A DNA stretch of 44,564 bases from an uncultured Campylobacter sp. (lineage in GTDB: Bacteria; Campylobacterota; Campylobacteria; Campylobacterales; Campylobacteraceae). A model generated the notes under the pieces. The model saw nothing but the letters and a program-made list of their open reading frames with translations, ran no database searches and was not told where the DNA came from. Of the stretch, positions 1 through 6,329 are shown in pieces. The position numbers and the translations under genes were made by a program. Each line of letters opens with the position of its first letter. Position 1 is the first letter of the stretch. The DNA lies in the NCBI GenBank assembly GCA_900772495.1, contig CAAHEJ010000025.1, positions 1-44,564 of the forward strand, read 5' to 3'.

Positions 1-2
1 AA

Positions 3-146
3 TCCGCCACTTTGGAGATGTCAAACGCTGACTTATCACTATCTCTAACCAACCTTATAGTGATACAAAGAGGCTATCAAGCCAACTCTAAAACCATCAC
101 CACAAGCGACACAATGCTAAACACCTTGCTGCAACTTAAACAATAG
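3..146 (+). CDS. flgE: Flagellar hook protein FlgE family, C-terminal end (5' part outside window)
   Basis: The frame is open from base 3 to a TAG at 144-146 and gives the last 47 residues of a flagellar rod/hook family protein. It contains the conserved terminal helix LTNLIVIQRGYQANSKTITT followed by SDTMLNTLLQLKQ. This C-terminal block mediates subunit packing in the D0 core of the hook and the related rod proteins FlgG and FlgF, which are exported by the flagellar type III system. The ending resembles Campylobacter FlgE. FlgG or another family member cannot be strictly excluded from 47 residues. A strong terminator follows 10 bases after the stop, so the gene ends its transcript here. Confidence 0.75.
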   Translation, partial: SATLEMSNADLSLSLTNLIVIQRGYQANSKTITTSDTMLNTLLQLKQ

Positions 147-155
147 CGACTAGAT

Positions 156-179
156 AAAGGGCGAAACCGCCCTTTGTTT
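156..179 (+). terminator. Intrinsic terminator after the hook gene
   Basis: A perfect 8-bp stem, AAAGGGCG pairing with CGCCCTTT around an AAAC loop (156-175), is followed by GTTT. It sits 10 bases after the hook-gene stop and fits a Rho-independent terminator on the plus strand. The A-rich left arm would also give a U-run on the minus strand, so it may work in both directions. Confidence 0.75.
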
Positions 180-214
180 GTCATACTGAGCGCAGCGAAG
201 TATCCATAAATTTA
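178..214. repeat. Dispersed repeat copy, TGTCATACTGAGCG core
   Basis: The stretch beginning TGTCATACTGAGCG and ending in GTATCCATAAATTTA matches, in reverse complement, the stretch at about 4971-5009 almost base for base. Related copies lie at 4888-5051 and inside the glycosyltransferase at 24684-24876. It forms part of a 352-base gene-free stretch (147-498), which otherwise holds a terminator, the structured element at 241-312 and an inverted repeat at 437-464. No convincing gene is present there. Confidence 0.75.
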
Positions 215-240
215 GAGCTTTTTTGTAGGGACTTTTAGAG

Positions 241-312
241 AAAACAAAGCGTAAAAACGAAAGAGACAATTTAGCCCGAGCGAAAAAACGCCTTGCGTTT
301 AAGTTTCGCTCG
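241..312. repeat. Structured repeat element, copy A (two hairpins)
   Basis: This copy shares with copy B (3340-3414) a nearly identical 45-base left part and a conserved right end. A small hairpin CGT-AAAA-ACG occupies 250-259. A long hairpin occupies 277-312: the outer stem CGAGCGAAA/TTTCGCTCG is conserved, the inner stem is AAACGC/GCGTTT with loop CTT, and there is an AAG bulge on the 3' side. On the minus strand the element lies downstream of infC and ends in the U-rich sequence CTTTGTTTT. The function is unknown. A 3'-end RNA structure or a mobile palindromic repeat are both possible. Confidence 0.7.
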
Positions 313-436
313 TGGATAACTCTTGTCGATAGAGTTTTAAAGCTTTGTTTTCGCATTTAAATATGTGATGAAATTTTATGTGGCGCGGTTTAATTTTAGC
401 TTTGTGCTATTTACGGCTTTGTTGTCTTTGCAAGGT

Positions 437-464
437 GCTATAAAACAACAAAGCATTTTATAGC
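437..464. repeat. Perfect 9-bp inverted repeat downstream of infC
   Basis: GCTATAAAA at 437-445 pairs perfectly with TTTTATAGC at 456-464 across a 10-base loop. It lies 35 bases beyond the infC stop on the minus strand. No U-run follows on that strand, so it is not a textbook terminator. It may protect the 3' end of the thrS-infC message or terminate weakly. Confidence 0.4.
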
Positions 465-498
465 AAGAAAAAAGTGTAAGCGGTTGTTTGCTTTAAAA

Positions 499-1017
499 CT
501 ACCCTTTCTTCGGCGTTACAAGCATATTGACATAGCGTCCTTCAAAATTTGGCTCTTTTTCGCGGCTTGCCTTGTCTTCTATGCTTTGCCATACCTTTTC
601 AAGTAGTGCTACGCCTGCGCTCGGATTTTGCATCTCGCGTCCCTTTAAAAACACGCGAAATTTCACAAATTTGCCCTGCTCTAAAAACTCCAAAGCGTGG
701 CGAACCTTGTAGTTTATGTCATTTTGCGCGATTTTAACTGAGAGCTTGATTTCCTTAATGTCGATAACCTTTTGCTTTTTTTTCGCTTCTTTTTGCTTTT
801 TTTCCTGCTGATAGCGAAATTTGCCAAAGTCCATCACCTTTGCCACAGGCGGCTTTGCCTCAGGGGCGATTAAAACCAAATCAAGCCCCTTGCTGCTTGC
901 TAGCTTTAAAGCCTCATCGCGACTTAAAATCCCAAAAGCCTCGCCGTCATCGCCTATGCAGCGAAGCTCCCTCGCTCGTATTTCTTCGTTGAGCAGCACT
1001 TCTTTATCCCTACTCAA
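499..1017 (-). CDS. infC: Translation initiation factor IF-3
   Basis: IF-3 binds the 30S subunit, checks the start codon-initiator tRNA pairing and keeps the subunits apart. The 172-residue product has the usual two-domain form: an N-terminal domain (about 1-75, with GILSRDEALKLA), a Lys-rich linker helix (FGKFRYQQEKKQKEAKKKQK) and a C-terminal domain with FRVFLKGREM and the terminal RYVNMLVTPKK. The start is a TTG that overlaps the thrS stop (TTGA), placing the family-typical MSRDKEVLLNEEI at the N-terminus, so translation is probably coupled to thrS. A rare start codon is a known IF-3 trait that supports autoregulation; E. coli uses AUU. No rpmI or rplT follows, unlike the E. coli operon. 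Confidence 0.96.
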   Translation of the reverse strand: MSRDKEVLLNEEIRARELRCIGDDGEAFGILSRDEALKLASSKGLDLVLIAPEAKPPVAKVMDFGKFRYQQEKKQKEAKKKQKVIDIKEIKLSVKIAQNDINYKVRHALEFLEQGKFVKFRVFLKGREMQNPSAGVALLEKVWQSIEDKASREKEPNFEGRYVNMLVTPKKG

Positions 1018-3065
1018 AAACGCACCTCATTTAGTTTGTCCTTTACAAAATTTAAAAACTCTTTCAAAGAAAGGTTTTTTTGTATTTTAGCCCTGCGGTC
1101 GCGCAAGGCAACGCTTTTTTGCGAAAGCTCCTCATCGCCCAAAACGATAATCATCGGCAGCCTTTGCTGCTCGGCGGTGCGGATTTTCTTACTCAAACTC
1201 TCATTTTTATCATAAATTTCACTATCTATACCCAAATTTAAAAGCTCAGCACAAATTTCTTTGGCGTAGTTTTGATGAGCTTCGCTTATAGGCACAATCC
1301 CCACTTGCGTAGGCGCGATGAAAAATGGAAATTCCCCAGCGCAATGCTCTGTTAAAATGCCGATAAAGCGCTCAAAGCTACCTAAAATCGCTCTGTGAAG
1401 CATTACGGGGCGTTGTTTGGTGTTATCATTTGTGGTGTATTCAAGTTCAAAGCGTTCGGGCAGGTTAAAATCCACTTGTATAGTCCCGCACTGCCATTTG
1501 CGCTTTAAGGCGTCTGTGATTTTAATGTCTATCTTTGGTCCATAAAAAGCCCCGCCGCCCTCATCAATGCCGTATTTAAGCCCTTGTTCGTCCAAAGCCT
1601 CTTTTAAAGCCCTTGTGGCGTTGTCCCAAATTTCATCATTTCCTATGGCTTTTTCAGGCTTTGTAGAGATTTCCATTTCATACTCAAAGTCAAAGGCGCG
1701 CATTAGCGAGCTAACAAAGTCTAAAATTTCAAGCACAAGCGGTTTGATTTGGCTTGGCATACAAAAGATATGCGCATCATCTTGTGTGAATTCACGCACG
1801 CGAAACAGCCCGTGCAAAACCCCGCTTTTTTCGTGGCGATGCACCACGCCATACTCAAAATACTTTATCGGCAAATCCCTATAACTTCGCACTTCGCTTT
1901 GATAAATTTTTATGTGTCCTACGCAGTTCATCGGCTTTATGCCATACTCTTGCTCATCAATTTGCGTAAAATACATATTTTCTTTGTAGTTTGCGTAGTG
2001 TCCGCTGATTTTCCACGCCTCAGCTTTGAGGATTTCAGGTCCGCGAACAGGCTCATAGCCCCGAATTCTATGGACTTTATACAAGATATGCTCTAATTTT
2101 GAGCGCATTCTAGCCCCGTTACTCAGCCAAAGCGGCAAGCCTCCGCCGATTTGCTCGTCAAAATGAAAGAGTTTGAGCTGTGTGCCAAGTTTGCGGTGGT
2201 CGCGTTTTTTCGCCTCTTCTAAAATGCGTAAATGCTCTTTTAAGCTCTCTTTGTCCGCAAAGGCTGTGCCGTAAATGCGCGTGAGCATTTCTCTTTTTTC
2301 ATCGCCGCCCAAATAAGCCCCAGCAATGCGCGTGAGCTTGAAAAACTGCAAGAATTTGGTATTTGGCAAATGCGGACCGCGACACAAGTCCTCAAATTCG
2401 CCTTGCTTATAAATGCCAACCTTGCCCTGCGGTATCCTTAAAAGCACCTCTTGCTTTAAATCATCATCTTTAAATTTAGCCACTGCCTCGCTTTTGTCAA
2501 GCTCATAACGCGAAATTTCAAGCCCAGCCTTTGCAAATTCTTTCATCTTTGCTTCTATCTTTGGCAAATCCTCATCACTTAACTTTTCACTCACGCGAAA
2601 ATCATAATAAAAGCCGTCCTCGATGACGGGACCAACGAAAAATTTAGCCTCAGGATAAAGGGCTTTTATCGCTTGTGCCATAAGGTGCGCACAGCTGTGG
2701 CGCAGCACTTCTAGGCATTCTTGTGAGCCGTCAAAGTAAATGGGGCTTAAATTTTGGGCGTTTAGCCCGTCTTGTGTGCTTGTAGCGCACGAGTTTTCAG
2801 CGTGTGCGTTTTTTAAAGTGTCGTTTTGAGCTGAATTTGTGGTGTTTTTTGATGAGCTTTTGCATTGTAAGGTTTGTTTTGCCGAACTTTTATCGCACTC
2901 ATCACTTTGTGAATGCTCTTTAACAGAGCCTTGCGTGCTTTGTGAGTTTGTTTGCTTTGAATTTAAGGCGTTTGTGGCTAAGTTTTCGCCTACAATGCCT
3001 AAATTTACGCTTTGCGTGTCAAATACTTGTCCGTTTGCGCCCTTGTAGGCGATAAGCTCTTTCAG
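1014..3065 (-). CDS. thrS: Threonine-tRNA ligase with a low-complexity N-terminal insert and a non-canonical start
   Basis: Class II synthetase that charges tRNA-Thr. The editing-domain motifs HSCAH and CRGPH are present, as are the catalytic motif MNCVGHI (zinc ligand), motif 2 around RHEKSGVLHGLFRVREF and motif 3 around GSFERFIG. No ATG, GTG or TTG lies in frame between the stop at 3132-3134 and the GTG at 2708, which would remove conserved sequence. The frame encodes KELIAYKGANGQVFDTQS, matching Campylobacter ThrS N-termini, preceded by a CTG at 3063-3065 with AAAGG about 6 bases upstream, so I place the start there (683 residues). Rare ATC or ATT starts a little upstream are alternatives. 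Residues about 23-105 form a Ser/Asn/Gln/Lys/Cys-rich insert before the conserved IYFDGSQECLEVLRHS. Without it the length would be near the usual roughly 600. The classic TGS domain is absent, as in other Campylobacter. Confidence 0.88.
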   Translation of the reverse strand: MKELIAYKGANGQVFDTQSVNLGIVGENLATNALNSKQTNSQSTQGSVKEHSQSDECDKSSAKQTLQCKSSSKNTTNSAQNDTLKNAHAENSCATSTQDGLNAQNLSPIYFDGSQECLEVLRHSCAHLMAQAIKALYPEAKFFVGPVIEDGFYYDFRVSEKLSDEDLPKIEAKMKEFAKAGLEISRYELDKSEAVAKFKDDDLKQEVLLRIPQGKVGIYKQGEFEDLCRGPHLPNTKFLQFFKLTRIAGAYLGGDEKREMLTRIYGTAFADKESLKEHLRILEEAKKRDHRKLGTQLKLFHFDEQIGGGLPLWLSNGARMRSKLEHILYKVHRIRGYEPVRGPEILKAEAWKISGHYANYKENMYFTQIDEQEYGIKPMNCVGHIKIYQSEVRSYRDLPIKYFEYGVVHRHEKSGVLHGLFRVREFTQDDAHIFCMPSQIKPLVLEILDFVSSLMRAFDFEYEMEISTKPEKAIGNDEIWDNATRALKEALDEQGLKYGIDEGGGAFYGPKIDIKITDALKRKWQCGTIQVDFNLPERFELEYTTNDNTKQRPVMLHRAILGSFERFIGILTEHCAGEFPFFIAPTQVGIVPISEAHQNYAKEICAELLNLGIDSEIYDKNESLSKKIRTAEQQRLPMIIVLGDEELSQKSVALRDRRAKIQKNLSLKEFLNFVKDKLNEVRF

Positions 3066-3151
3066 TGTCTTGCCTTTGATAAAGATTTCAAGCCCTTTTC
3101 CTTTGTCAAATTTTCGTGTAATTGTAGCTTGTCAAACTTAATTTACCTTGA

Positions 3152-3160
3152 ATTTTAGCA
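3152..3160 (-). promoter_or_regulatory. Probable promoter of thrS-infC (extended -10)
   Basis: On the minus strand the sequence reads TGCTAAAAT after a T- and A-rich tract. This fits the extended -10 (TGN-TATAAT-like) of Campylobacter sigma-70 promoters, which lack a clear -35 box. Transcription would begin near 3145, leaving a leader of about 80 bases before the proposed CTG start. Confidence 0.5.
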
Positions 3161-3300
3161 TTTTTTTGCAAAAAAGCTTGAAATTTTTGCAGATTTTTGC
3201 TTTTTTGTCAAATTTTTTGTGAAATTTGGCTGAATTTCGCCCTTAAAATCAAATTTTACACAAAATTTTACGCATTTTGTCCTTGCGAGCCTTTACAAAA

Positions 3301-3338
3301 TGGCGTGGCAAGCCATAGAAAAAAGCAATCTTTGCCAC
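3301..3338. repeat. Dispersed repeat with GGCGTGGCAA and AAAAGCAATCTT, copy 1
   Basis: GTGGCAA (3305-3311) and TTGCCAC (3332-3338) form a 7-bp inverted repeat. The surrounding GGCGTGGCAA plus AAAAGCAATCTT recurs at 14240-14285. The rest of the gap 3161-3300 is AT-rich with repeated AAATTT and TTTTGC tracts, and I see no gene in it. Confidence 0.45.
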
Positions 3339-3339
3339 A

Positions 3340-3414
3340 AAAACAAAGCGCAAAAGCGAAAGAGACAATTTAGCCCGAGCGAAAGATTTGCGAAAGCAAA
3401 TCAAGTTTCGCTCG
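3340..3414. repeat. Structured repeat element, copy B (two hairpins)
   Basis: Second copy of the element at 241-312. The small hairpin is CGC-AAAA-GCG (3349-3358), so the T-A pair of copy A is C-G here. The long hairpin has the same outer stem CGAGCGAAA/TTTCGCTCG and the same AAG bulge, but a different inner stem, GATTTGC/GCAAATC, capped by GAAA (3376-3414). It begins 14 bases beyond the stop of the minus-strand outer-membrane gene. On that strand it ends in CTTTGTTTTT, so it may serve as that gene's 3' end. Confidence 0.7.
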
Positions 3415-3427
3415 TTAAGTTAAGCCC

Positions 3428-4600
3428 CTAAAAGCTAAATCCGCCGCCAAGCGTGATGGCAAAGTAGCGTGGATAGCTCGTGTTTTCTACCTTTGAAGTC
3501 TTTGTCGCCACAGCCGCGCCTATGTCCAAAAAGCCAAAACCAAGCCCGAGTGATAAAATCGCCCCGTTATCTTGTCGCAAGTCCTTTGCCACGCCAGCCC
3601 TTGCGCCGAAAAACATCATATCCACAGCCGCGCCTATGCCGATTTTTTGCGAAGTTTGTTTTTTCGCTTCATCGCTCGCGCTGATAAGCTCGTTGTTCGT
3701 CAAATCAATGTCCCCAGCGATACTCACTATCTCGCCCAGCTCCCACGCTGCGCCAAGTCTAGCTTGCGGTTTGATTTTCAGCTCGCCGTTTTCGCCGAAT
3801 TTAAACTTTGGCGCGTTAAGATTTTTCGCGCTCAAACCCACGCTCAACCCCAAATCCATAGGGCTATACACCACGCCTAAATCCAAGCCCACATTGCTCG
3901 CACTTGTCGCGCCTGAGCCTTTGAGCGTATCTTTGACTTCGTTTAAAACATCATCTTGGCTGTCAGTAACGCCCAAAGGCTTGTTAGTGAGCTTGCTCGA
4001 TGCGTTCATAAATTTCACCGCCACACCAAGGCTTACTTGCCCGATGGGCGTTTCATTTGAGATGGCATAAGAAACGGGGATTTCCATAATATCAACACGG
4101 CGCATATTGAGTGTAACGGGTTTTATCGCGCCCGTTGCAATGCTAATAGCCTCGCCTATGTTAGTAGGCACTTTCAGCTCGCCCGTGAAATTTCCTACCG
4201 CATACACACTTTGCGCAAAGCCAACAGAAAGCTGCCCGTAAGGCAAAATGTCAGGGAGCTTAAACGCTACCGCACCGCTTAACTTGATATTGACAAAGTT
4301 GTCTTTCAGCAACTCGTTAAACGCCCCTATGTCCTCATAGCGCACTTTGTTTAAGTCGTAGTTGAAAACTTGGAGTATGTTTTTCTCCGCAAAAGAGCCA
4401 TTTAGCCCGTATCCTAGCCGTGTGGCAGGGCTTGCCGCGCTTAATGCGGGGTTGTAGAAAATCGCGTAGGGGTTGTTTTTAAGCGCCACGCCCGTGCTGC
4501 CCATAGACAGCGACTTGTGTCCTAGCTCGCTAAACTCCAAAGCAGGCGCGCTTGCCACGCACAAAGCCGCCGCCAGAGTGAGTTTGTGTAGAGTTTTCAT
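3428..4600 (-). CDS. Outer-membrane beta-barrel protein, TraF/OmpP1-like family
   Basis: The 390-residue product begins with a signal peptide (MKTLHKLTLAAALCVASAPA) followed by the family hallmark MGSTGVALKNNPYAIFYNPA. It ends in Phe after alternating hydrophobic segments (FAITLGGGFSF), the usual C-terminal signal for barrel insertion. Proteins of this type are often annotated as conjugal transfer TraF-like or OmpP1/FadL-like, although nothing conjugative is nearby. The start at 4600 is chosen because it opens the signal peptide and has AAGGA upstream. A longer frame upstream of it adds an implausible N-terminus. A TACAAT -10-like box lies at 4628-4633. The gene appears to be a single unit. 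Substrate and role are unknown. Confidence 0.7.
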   Translation of the reverse strand: MKTLHKLTLAAALCVASAPALEFSELGHKSLSMGSTGVALKNNPYAIFYNPALSAASPATRLGYGLNGSFAEKNILQVFNYDLNKVRYEDIGAFNELLKDNFVNIKLSGAVAFKLPDILPYGQLSVGFAQSVYAVGNFTGELKVPTNIGEAISIATGAIKPVTLNMRRVDIMEIPVSYAISNETPIGQVSLGVAVKFMNASSKLTNKPLGVTDSQDDVLNEVKDTLKGSGATSASNVGLDLGVVYSPMDLGLSVGLSAKNLNAPKFKFGENGELKIKPQARLGAAWELGEIVSIAGDIDLTNNELISASDEAKKQTSQKIGIGAAVDMMFFGARAGVAKDLRQDNGAILSLGLGFGFLDIGAAVATKTSKVENTSYPRYFAITLGGGFSF

Positions 4601-4887
4601 CGTGTATCCTTGTGTTGAATTTAAGGCATTGTAGCGAAATATAGTAAATTTTTGGCTTAAATTTAGTAATTTTTGCGATAAATGTAAAAATTTGTTAAAT
4701 TTAAACAAAATATAAGTAGTCAAAATGATGATTTTAAGTAAGTTTTTTCTCAAAAAGTAGTGATTGATAAGTATTAAAATCTTATTAAATCGCCGTTGTG
4801 AGCGAATTTTGCGTGTTAATTTTAAATATCATCTTTGTTTGTGCCTTGCCTCAAATTTTGCTTTGTGAAATTCTTGTAATGATGAGT

Positions 4888-5051
4888 TTTGTCATTTTGA
4901 GCTTTCGCTAGAAAGCAAAAATCCATACCACTGCTGTCATATTGAGCGTTAGCGAAATATCCACGCTTTAAATTTATGGATACTTCGCTTGCGCTCAGTA
5001 TGACAAAATTTAAGATATTTTCTTTTATTTAAAGTCAGTATGACAAATTTA
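4888..5051. repeat. Cluster of dispersed palindromic repeats
   Basis: This stretch carries a direct copy TGTCATTTTGAGC (from 4889), a direct copy TGTCATATTGAGCG (4935-4963), an inverted copy ending CGCTCAGTATGACA (4977-5005) and a fragment CAGTATGACAAATTTA (5036-5051). Copies two and three pair over 29 positions with four mismatches around a 13-base loop, a very long hairpin. The gap 4601-5233 otherwise holds the outer-membrane gene's promoter, AT-rich DNA and the palindrome at 5082. I see no gene in it. Confidence 0.8.
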
Positions 5052-5081
5052 GGGCTTTGCTTGAATTTTTGCGGGGTGGAT

Positions 5082-5097
5082 TGTTTCATATGAAACA
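5082..5097. promoter_or_regulatory. parS-like 16-bp palindrome, site 1
   Basis: Perfect palindrome TGTTTCATATGAAACA, extending to 18 bp as TTGTTTCATATGAAACAA (5081-5098). The same 16-mer recurs at 10169 and 12262. It differs from the widespread ParB-binding parS consensus TGTTTCACGTGAAACA only at the two central bases. Assignment as a chromosome-partition site is inference. Confidence 0.5.
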
Positions 5098-5233
5098 AAA
5101 TTAAATTTTAGCAAGGCAAAAATGCAAGAATTTAAACAAAAGATGATAAAGTATGAGTGATTTACTAAAAATTTTATGTAAATAAAGACTGCAAAGTAGA
5201 TAATGATTTACTCAAAAATTCAAGTTCGCCAAA

Positions 5234-6253
5234 TCACAAGCTCAAAGCCCGTAAAAATTCAGCCCTTATGTCTCTTTGTGAGAGTATGTCGTAGGATTTA
5301 CCCCCAAATTCAAACGCCAAGCGATTTGAGTGCAGGCACAGCCTTGTCGCGCCCGTGAGCGACACTCTTTCGGCTACACTCATTTGCTTGTCTAAAATGC
5401 GGTCGATGTCCGCCTTTGTCAAGCCATACAAAGGTTCGCCCAAAATCGCAAATCCGCTTGCAAAAAGGTGCAGGCGGATTTGGTGCTGCCTGCCTGTGAG
5501 CGGGCGAGCCAGCAGCAAGGACGCGCCTTTTGAAAAATCAAAGCCCTTGCCAAGCTGAATTTCGTGCGATAAATTCAGCAAATCCTGCTCGCTAAAATAA
5601 CAAAGCCTTTTAAATTCAGTCCTTGCTTCCTTTCCGCCCTCGCTCAAAGGACAAAGCCGCATTCTCGTTTTCACCTCATCGCAAGCTGAATTCATAGGCA
5701 AATCGACACTGAATTCAAGCGGAGTTTGCCCACTCACAAGGGCTAGGTATTCCTTTTTGACAAGCCTTTTTTCAAAAAGAGTTTTGAAAATCGTTTGCGT
5801 TTTTTTGTCTTTGGCGACTAAAATCAGTCCGCTTGTCTCTCTGTCAAGCCTATGCGCCACGCCAGCTTGCGCCCCATACAAGTGCCAAATCTCATCGCAC
5901 AAGCTGTAAGCGCAGTTTCGCCCGTTTGGGTGGCTTAAAATTCCGCTTTGTTTATCAAAAACAGCAAAGTTTTGATTATCAAAAATCGGCTTTTGTCCGC
6001 GCGGAGCGTTTTCATAGCTGATAAGTTCGATTTCGCCACGCAAAATTTCATTTTTTGCGCTCACCACTTCGCCGTTGCAAAAAAGCCGTCCTTTGTCGAT
6101 GAGCCTTTGGGCTTCGCTCATCGACACGCCAAGCGCGTTCATCAGCACTTTAAACGCCCGTAAATTCGCATTTTGCGCCACATTGTCGCTAGCATTTTCG
6201 CTTGCAGCGAATTCGCTCAACAAATTTGCAATTTTAATTTTTTTATACGCCAT
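5234..6253 (-). CDS. RluA-family 23S rRNA/tRNA pseudouridine synthase
   Basis: Isomerises uridine to pseudouridine in structured RNA. The 339-residue protein has an N-terminal S4 RNA-binding domain (about 39-80, with LGVSMSEAQRLIDKGRLFCN) and the RluA-type catalytic domain with HRLDRETSGL at about 134-143, where Asp137 is the nucleophile. The later motif RPLTGRQHQIRLHL is also present. By position and sequence it is the counterpart of C. jejuni Cj0022c, which likewise lies divergently beside purB. Whether it acts as RluC, RluD or another site-specific enzyme cannot be read from sequence. It is transcribed away from purB from a promoter overlapping the palindrome at 6280-6295. Confidence 0.9.
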   Translation of the reverse strand: MAYKKIKIANLLSEFAASENASDNVAQNANLRAFKVLMNALGVSMSEAQRLIDKGRLFCNGEVVSAKNEILRGEIELISYENAPRGQKPIFDNQNFAVFDKQSGILSHPNGRNCAYSLCDEIWHLYGAQAGVAHRLDRETSGLILVAKDKKTQTIFKTLFEKRLVKKEYLALVSGQTPLEFSVDLPMNSACDEVKTRMRLCPLSEGGKEARTEFKRLCYFSEQDLLNLSHEIQLGKGFDFSKGASLLLARPLTGRQHQIRLHLFASGFAILGEPLYGLTKADIDRILDKQMSVAERVSLTGATRLCLHSNRLAFEFGGKSYDILSQRDIRAEFLRALSL

Positions 6254-6279
6254 TTCTAACCAAATTATAAGTTTAATTT

Positions 6280-6295
6280 GAGTATAATTATACTC
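6280..6295. promoter_or_regulatory. Palindromic divergent promoter between the pseudouridine synthase gene and purB
   Basis: GAGTATAATTATACTC is a perfect 16-bp palindrome containing TATAAT on both strands (plus 6283-6288, minus 6287-6292). The two -10 boxes share two bases, so polymerase could occupy only one direction at a time. The symmetry would also suit a dimeric regulator such as a Fur-family protein, though no such link is shown. Confidence 0.55.
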
Positions 6296-6329
6296 TATTT
6301 TTCCAAAAAACCAAAAAAAGGCTTATGAT

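Noticed and set aside
150..356. Open frame on the minus strand encoding about 68 residues
   Set aside because: It is the translation of two repeat elements and a terminator (including the WILRCAQYDK-type peptide that the repeat core gives). It has no family match and no SD.
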